Assembly (NCBI GenBank): GCA_026003175.1
Contig: BPGT01000002.1
Coordinates: 62,001-126,000 of the forward strand
Source: Armatimonadota bacterium
GTDB lineage: Bacteria > Armatimonadota > HRBIN16
Direction: 5' to 3'
DNA: 64,000 nt
Part shown: piece after piece, positions 59,213 through 64,000 of the stretch
Layout of the letters: every line of letters begins with the position of its first letter
How positions within the stretch are numbered: position 1 is the stretch's first letter
Notes under the pieces: generated by a model
What the model saw: only the letters and a program-made list of their open reading frames with translations
The model's database searches: none
Told to the model about the DNA's origin: nothing
Position numbers and translations under genes: made by a program

Positions 59213-62200
59213 ATGATGCGCTGGTTGCTTATGTTGATTATTCTCGTGGAGGTTAGAATGAGCATAGCATCCGCTGGAGAGGCGCTGTGGGTTGTTCGTG
59301 ACGCCCCTGCGCATGGACTGGTGGTATCTCAGGTAAACCTGCAACCTTTTATCGAGCGTTCGGCAGTACCTTCCGTAACCGCCTTCACTCTGCCCGACAA
59401 AAAGCCGGTTCCCGTGCAGTTCGTGCCGGATGGTGTGGGAGGCGAGGGGGTGCTGGTGGCGCAGCTGCCCGGAGCTGGAGACTGGAAGGTGCAATTGCAG
59501 ATAGAAGCGAGTGGGAAGTCCACTGCCAAACCGGCGGGTGTTGTCTCCACCGAGCACTACGAGATGCTCTTTACCGATTCCCGAAAGGCAGGCTACCCCT
59601 CTGCCATCCTGTTCCGGGCAACGGGCAAGCGTTTGGAAACCTTCGTCTGGAACGACAGAGTGCACCACCGCACACTGGGCAGCTTCCACCTGCGTTTTGA
59701 CCCCGACGCGCGCGCGGAGGTGGTTTCAGACGGGGAGATATGTACAGTGGTGCGTGTGCGTGCTCGCTATTGCCAGCAGGATGGCAAACTTCCTCCCTCA
59801 GAGCCGCGGGCGGTGTATCACTGGTTTCTGTTCAAACGGTTGCCGCTGGTTTACGTGACGGCACGGGTGGAGCAGAAGCAACCTTTCGCGTGGGACGAGT
59901 TTCACTTCCTGGAGTTCAACTTCCCCGACACCAGTTTGACCCGCTGGGCAGGCGGCGAGCCGATACGCCAGGAGCCTCTGGTTGCCGACGGGGGAACTGT
60001 CCGATTCAACCAGTGGGGTGCATTGCTGAACGAGCAGAACGCTATCGGCATGTGGGGACAACCTCTCATTATCCACGATGGGCGAGGAGCATACGGTACC
60101 TACCTGCATTCCACCTGGCAGGGCTGGGACACTACCGGTCTGCAGGTATCTACGTGGCTATGGGTAGGTACGGCGGAAAACCCTGTGAACGCGGTGCGAC
60201 AGGCGTCTCAAACCTATGGGCTTCCCGTGTCCACAGTAATCACTACGCCCGCACTGCGTCAGCGCATAGAGGCTTTTCGGCAAAAGGCATCGTCCTTGCG
60301 TGGGCGCGCGCGACAGTCATCGCTCTGGGTGGCTGCGCTGGCAGAGAGGCGGGAAGCGCAGGGTGATTTTGCCGGAGCGGAGAGGATGCTGAGCGGGCAG
60401 ATGCCAGCGGGATGGCACCGATTCTCCGCGGGGGAAATGGGTGTTCTCATCGAGCAAACGGACGAGGGGATTCATTTGCAGAGCCTGTACGACCTGCTGC
60501 GCGAACGCGAGCTGCTCGCTGCAGACAATCCGCCGCTGTTCACCCTGAGCCTGCGAGACACTGAGACGCGAGACCTGCTTGCCCTGACCGCTGACAGGGG
60601 ATGGCAAAAGGTAGCGGTGGAAAGGCGACGTGACGGCTTCGTGCTGAATTGGAGCCAGCCTCGCGACGAACGTTTTGCGGGTATCCGTGTGACCGCACAG
60701 GTGCGCACCGATAGTCGGCAACATGCCCTGCGCTGGAACCTGCAGGTGCACAACGCCAGCAAGCGCTGGAGCCTGTGGCGAGTGATATTCCCGGAGGTTG
60801 CCATCGCGGAGTTAGGCGACGATGCCACGGTATTGTTCCCCCGCGGTCCGGGCGAAATCCAGCAGGACGTGTGGCGACGCAACTTCGGCTATCGCAGCAC
60901 CTATCCCAACGGCTGGTGCAGTATGCAACTGCTGGCAGTGTATGCGCAGCGCCCGCGTCCGGTGGGGCTGTACTTTGCCCTGCACGACCCGATGGGCAGC
61001 ACCAAAGACATCGGCGTACAGAGCAACCCTGCCGGTCGCAGTGTGCGGCTGTTCTACGACCACCCCGTGCCCAACATGGGCAAAGCGGGAAACTCCTTCA
61101 CCCTCAGTGGGCAGGCAGTATGGCAGCTGCTTCGTGGCGACTGGTACGACGCAGCGCGAATCTATCGTCGGTGGGTGATGCAAGAGGCTCGGTGGTATCC
61201 GCGTAGCAGTAACACCTCTCCACGACTGGGCAACGTCAGCGCATGGACTGCCCCGCGCCCTCTGAAGACGTTTCGCGAGTGGATACGAGACCTGCCCGCC
61301 TGGTCGCTGGCAAGCGGTGGGGCGCAGGAGGTGGTTCCGCCTGTAGAGGAGTTCGCAAAGTACTGCGGCGTGCCGGTGGGCTTCCACTGGTACTACTGGC
61401 ACCAGATACCCTTTGACAACGACTACCCGCACTACTTCCCTGTGAAAGAGGGCTTCGCCGATGGGGTAAAGCGCCTGCAAGAGGCGGGGGTGTTTGTGAT
61501 GCCCTATATCAACGGCAGGCTGTGGGACACGCGCGATAAGGGGATGGAGGACTTCCAGTTCAGCGCGGTCGCTAAACCTGCTGCTACCAAAGACGAGAAC
61601 GGCAACCCCTACACGGAGGTATACGGTAGCAAGGAGGCGGACGGCAGCCCGGTGCGTCTGGCGGTGATGTGTCCCACGACCGAGCTGTGGCAGAACAAGG
61701 TGCGCGAGATAGTGATGCGCCTGTTTAGCGAGTACGGGGTGGACGCGGTGTACATTGATCAGGTCGCTGCTGCGCCGCCAGTATTGTGCTTTGACGCTTC
61801 GCACGGGCACCCACTGGGCGGGGGGCACTGGTGGAACGAGGGTTACTGGCGGATGTTAGATCGCCTTCGCAGCGAGATGCCTGCCGAGCACGCCCTCACC
61901 ACCGAGTGCAACGCCGAGCCGTTCATCGCATGGTTTGACGGCTACCTGACGTGGCACTGGCAGCATGAGGGGCAGGTTCCCGTTTTCCCCGCCGTGTACT
62001 CGCAGGCTATCCAGATGTTCGGGCGGGCATATCGCGGTGGCAGCACCAAAGACCTTGCGCTGCGTATGAAAGCCGCGCAGCAGCTCACCTTCGGCGAGCA
62101 GATCGGCTGGATAGACCCGGATATCATTCGTGAGCAGAGCAACGCCCGCTTCCTGAAGCAGATAGTGCAGCTGCGCTGGCGATATCGGGATTTCTTCACG

Positions 62201-62551
62201 CGCGGGGAGATGGCGCGTCCGCCCAGGCTGGAAGGCAACATTCCCACCGTGCGCGCCGACTGGCAGTGGGAGGGCGAATGGTGGGTGAGTGCGCCCGCCG
62301 TGTACACCGGTGCATGGAAACTGCCTGAGAAGAAGAGGCTGGTGCTGTTTTTTATCAACGTGGCGGAGGAGCCGGTAACGGCGACGATGCGCTTCCACCC
62401 ATCGTCCTACGGCATCCGCGCGAAGCAGATACGGCTGGTGCAAAAGCGGGGAGAGAGCGATCCGGGCGAGAGGCAAACTGTTTTCTCTCGTTTTGAGCGC
62501 AGGCTGGATATTTTACCTCATGAGGCGGTGGTATGGGAAATAGAGTGGTGA
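59213..62551 (+). CDS. Large secreted DUF6259-domain protein (glycoside hydrolase-like)
   Basis: 1112 residues. A signal peptide (about 1-21) is followed by beta domains (about 25-470), a beta-sandwich (about 480-690) and a C-terminal TIM barrel (about 700-1010), ending in another beta domain. The barrel has YIDQVAAAPPVLCFDASHGH, GGGHWWNEGYWRMLDRL and LTTECNAEPFIAWFDGYL, with Asp and Glu in the places expected of a retaining alpha-glycosidase. This is the DUF6259 pattern. It would act on polysaccharide outside the cell; the substrate is unknown. GAGGGGGG lies 12 bases upstream of the ATG. It diverges from the secreted gene at 57767. Confidence 0.8.
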   Translation: MMRWLLMLIILVEVRMSIASAGEALWVVRDAPAHGLVVSQVNLQPFIERSAVPSVTAFTLPDKKPVPVQFVPDGVGGEGVLVAQLPGAGDWKVQLQIEASGKSTAKPAGVVSTEHYEMLFTDSRKAGYPSAILFRATGKRLETFVWNDRVHHRTLGSFHLRFDPDARAEVVSDGEICTVVRVRARYCQQDGKLPPSEPRAVYHWFLFKRLPLVYVTARVEQKQPFAWDEFHFLEFNFPDTSLTRWAGGEPIRQEPLVADGGTVRFNQWGALLNEQNAIGMWGQPLIIHDGRGAYGTYLHSTWQGWDTTGLQVSTWLWVGTAENPVNAVRQASQTYGLPVSTVITTPALRQRIEAFRQKASSLRGRARQSSLWVAALAERREAQGDFAGAERMLSGQMPAGWHRFSAGEMGVLIEQTDEGIHLQSLYDLLRERELLAADNPPLFTLSLRDTETRDLLALTADRGWQKVAVERRRDGFVLNWSQPRDERFAGIRVTAQVRTDSRQHALRWNLQVHNASKRWSLWRVIFPEVAIAELGDDATVLFPRGPGEIQQDVWRRNFGYRSTYPNGWCSMQLLAVYAQRPRPVGLYFALHDPMGSTKDIGVQSNPAGRSVRLFYDHPVPNMGKAGNSFTLSGQAVWQLLRGDWYDAARIYRRWVMQEARWYPRSSNTSPRLGNVSAWTAPRPLKTFREWIRDLPAWSLASGGAQEVVPPVEEFAKYCGVPVGFHWYYWHQIPFDNDYPHYFPVKEGFADGVKRLQEAGVFVMPYINGRLWDTRDKGMEDFQFSAVAKPAATKDENGNPYTEVYGSKEADGSPVRLAVMCPTTELWQNKVREIVMRLFSEYGVDAVYIDQVAAAPPVLCFDASHGHPLGGGHWWNEGYWRMLDRLRSEMPAEHALTTECNAEPFIAWFDGYLTWHWQHEGQVPVFPAVYSQAIQMFGRAYRGGSTKDLALRMKAAQQLTFGEQIGWIDPDIIREQSNARFLKQIVQLRWRYRDFFTRGEMARPPRLEGNIPTVRADWQWEGEWWVSAPAVYTGAWKLPEKKRLVLFFINVAEEPVTATMRFHPSSYGIRAKQIRLVQKRGESDPGERQTVFSRFERRLDILPHEAVVWEIEW

Positions 62552-62566
62552 GGTCCGTAAGGTAGC

Positions 62567-64000
62567 TTACACCGCCTGCGCCTCCAGTGCTACGCGGAAC
62601 TGCTGTTGATACAGATTGGCGTAGATGCCGCCGTGTGCCAGCAGCTGGTCGTGCGTGCCTACCTCCTTGATTTCGCCTTTTTCCATCACTACAATCTTGT
62701 TCGCCTTGACGATGGTGGAGAGGCGGTGCGCGATGACGAAGCTGGTGCGCCCCTGCATCAGTCGTTCCAGAGCCTCCTGAATGAGCGCTTCGGTTTCGGA
62801 GTCCAGTGCACTGGTGGCTTCGTCCAGAATGAGGATACGCGGGTTGCTGAGGATAGCGCGGGCGATGGCAACACGCTGTTTCTCACCACCGGAGAGTTTG
62901 ACGCCTTCCTCGCCGATGCGCGTCTCGTAGCCCTTGGGTAATGCCTCGATGACGTGGTGGATGTTAGCGGCACGGGCGGCTTCGAACACCTCTTCGTCGG
63001 TAGCGTCCAAGCGTCCGTAGCGGATGTTCTCCATGATGGTGGTATTGAAGAGGATGGTTTCCTGAATAACCACGCCGATTTGGCGGCGCAGGCTCTTGAG
63101 TTTGACATCGCGGATGTCGATGCCATCGATGCGAATCGCGCCGGAGGTCACGTCGTAGTTGCGCTGCAGCAAGTTCACCATTGTGGTCTTGCCCGAACCC
63201 GACTGTCCCACCAGCGCGACCATCTCGCCCGGCTCTACGGTAAGATTGATGCCTTTGAGTACCGGTTGACCCGGCTCGTATTCAAACCACACGTTGTCGA
63301 ACTCCACTTTCCCCACGATGGGCGGCATCTCGATGGCATCTGGCTTGTCCTCGATGGCGGGTTTGGTATCCAGTGTATAGAAGATACGCTCTAGTGCGGC
63401 GTTGGTGCGGGCAATCATATCGTTCATCTGGATGAGGCGCAGGATGGGACCATACATGTAGCCGCCGATATAGGAGATAAAAGCAATGAGTGAGCCAGGT
63501 GACATCTGCCCCAAGAGCACCAGTCTCCCGCCGTACCACAGCATGAGCGCGGTACCCAGCGCGCCGATGACCTCTGCGATTACCCAGAGCAGTGTACCTA
63601 TGACACCCTGTCGCACGTTCAACACCAGCAGCTCGCGCGTCTGCCCCAGAAACTGGCGCACTTCGTAGCGTTCCTTCGCATAGGACTTGACTACCGCCAC
63701 GCCTGCCAGCTTCTCTTGCAGGTCACCCAACATCACGTCACGCTCGTGTCGGATTTGCCGGCTACCCTGTTTCAGCTTATTGACGAAAGCCAGATAGTTG
63801 AGGATATAAATGGGGAATACCGAGAGGGCGACCAGTGTCAGCATCCAGTTCTTAGTGAAAGCGATGACAAGCACCGCCACCAGTGTCACCCCATCCGAAA
63901 TCATGTTGACGAAACCGCCGGTAAGCAGCTGGTTGATGGTTGCCACGTCATTGATGACGTTGGACATCAGTTTGCCTGTCTGGTGCTTCTCGAAGAAGCC
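62567..64000 (-). CDS. ABC exporter, ATP-binding/permease protein (MsbA-like), 5' end outside window
   Basis: 478 residues are visible, and the frame stays open to the last base (GFFEKHQTGKLMSNV), so the N-terminal helices are lost beyond the edge. The TM half (to about residue 225) is followed by a full ATPase domain: Walker A GQSGSGKTT, Q-loop VIQETILF, signature [15 protein letters not shown], Walker B ILILDEATSALD and H-loop VIAHRLSTI. It is a half-transporter of the lipid or drug exporter (MsbA/ABCB) class. It converges on the DUF6259 gene, 15 bases apart. The cargo cannot be told from sequence alone. Confidence 0.93.
   Translation of the reverse strand, partial: GFFEKHQTGKLMSNVINDVATINQLLTGGFVNMISDGVTLVAVLVIAFTKNWMLTLVALSVFPIYILNYLAFVNKLKQGSRQIRHERDVMLGDLQEKLAGVAVVKSYAKERYEVRQFLGQTRELLVLNVRQGVIGTLLWVIAEVIGALGTALMLWYGGRLVLLGQMSPGSLIAFISYIGGYMYGPILRLIQMNDMIARTNAALERIFYTLDTKPAIEDKPDAIEMPPIVGKVEFDNVWFEYEPGQPVLKGINLTVEPGEMVALVGQSGSGKTTMVNLLQRNYDVTSGAIRIDGIDIRDVKLKSLRRQIGVVIQETILFNTTIMENIRYGRLDATDEEVFEAARAANIHHVIEALPKGYETRIGEEGVKLSGGEKQRVAIARAILSNPRILILDEATSALDSETEALIQEALERLMQGRTSFVIAHRLSTIVKANKIVVMEKGEIKEVGTHDQLLAHGGIYANLYQQQFRVALEAQAV

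Overview
The window looks like a chromosome segment of a GC-rich, saprophytic, probably thermotolerant bacterium, most likely in or near the Armatimonadota (Fimbriimonadia or Chthonomonadia-like). This rests on inference from gene content: GH172, GH127, GH116 and DUF6259 proteins, PEP-CTERM proteins, Uma2 nucleases, RHS debris and dense palindromic intergenic repeats. No rRNA or tRNA gene was seen, so the placement is tentative. Most genes have clear GGAGG-type ribosome binding sites, and many neighbours overlap by ATGA.

Layout. 1-1577: end of a CaCA exchanger and an RbsC-like permease. 1698-4448: an orphan DUF1156 DNA methyltransferase. 4610-7066: a hybrid histidine kinase. 7166-7351: a MITE-like element. 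7434-9694: a small Cys protein, a membrane protein and malic enzyme. 9825-10138: a heparinase relic. 10234-15348: a Cys/Met PLP enzyme, then a GH172, TIM-barrel and FGGY kinase sugar locus. 15342-15907: a broken Uma2 gene. 16022-18853: a compact cysteine biosynthesis operon (CysM, JAMM protease, and a CysO-MoeZ-rhodanese fusion). 19056-24492: cytochrome P460, an AddB-like nuclease and a phytanoyl-CoA dioxygenase-like enzyme. 24683-27923: two damaged lipoprotein genes. 28120-33843: GH127, MscS, an M50 protease and LysA. 33925-34397: a second MITE copy beside an IS relic. 34474-41554: DUF2207 with LemA, a PEP-CTERM protein with a sigma-54-like promoter, a sugar isomerase and GH116. 41640-43732: an unknown membrane protein, an RHS relic and repeats. 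43733-48742: ASCH, MetK, NYN, an ABC ATPase, MetX and a NIL protein. 48956-52476: a PEP-CTERM protein, Pgk and Gap. 52595-53402: a candidate structured RNA or leader and an HNH nuclease. 53457-53645: a third MITE copy. 53712-57749: HisF, radical SAM, a SecD-head-like protein, Uma2 and a lipoprotein. 57767-62551: two glycosidase-like unknowns. 62567-64000: the 3' part of an ABC exporter.

How the genes fit together. Sulfur amino-acid metabolism recurs: the protein-thiocarboxylate cysteine pathway, MetX with a NIL protein, a gamma-family PLP enzyme, and MetK. Glycan use is the second theme. Three things stand out. First is the fusion of the sulfur carrier CysO to its own activating enzyme, next to the protease that could free the carrier's Gly-Gly end. 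Second is a roughly 186-bp MITE family with terminal inverted repeats and 9-bp target duplications at three loci. Third is a candidate structured RNA upstream of the HNH gene, with a strong promoter and a terminator. All functional statements come from reading the sequence; no database search was run.
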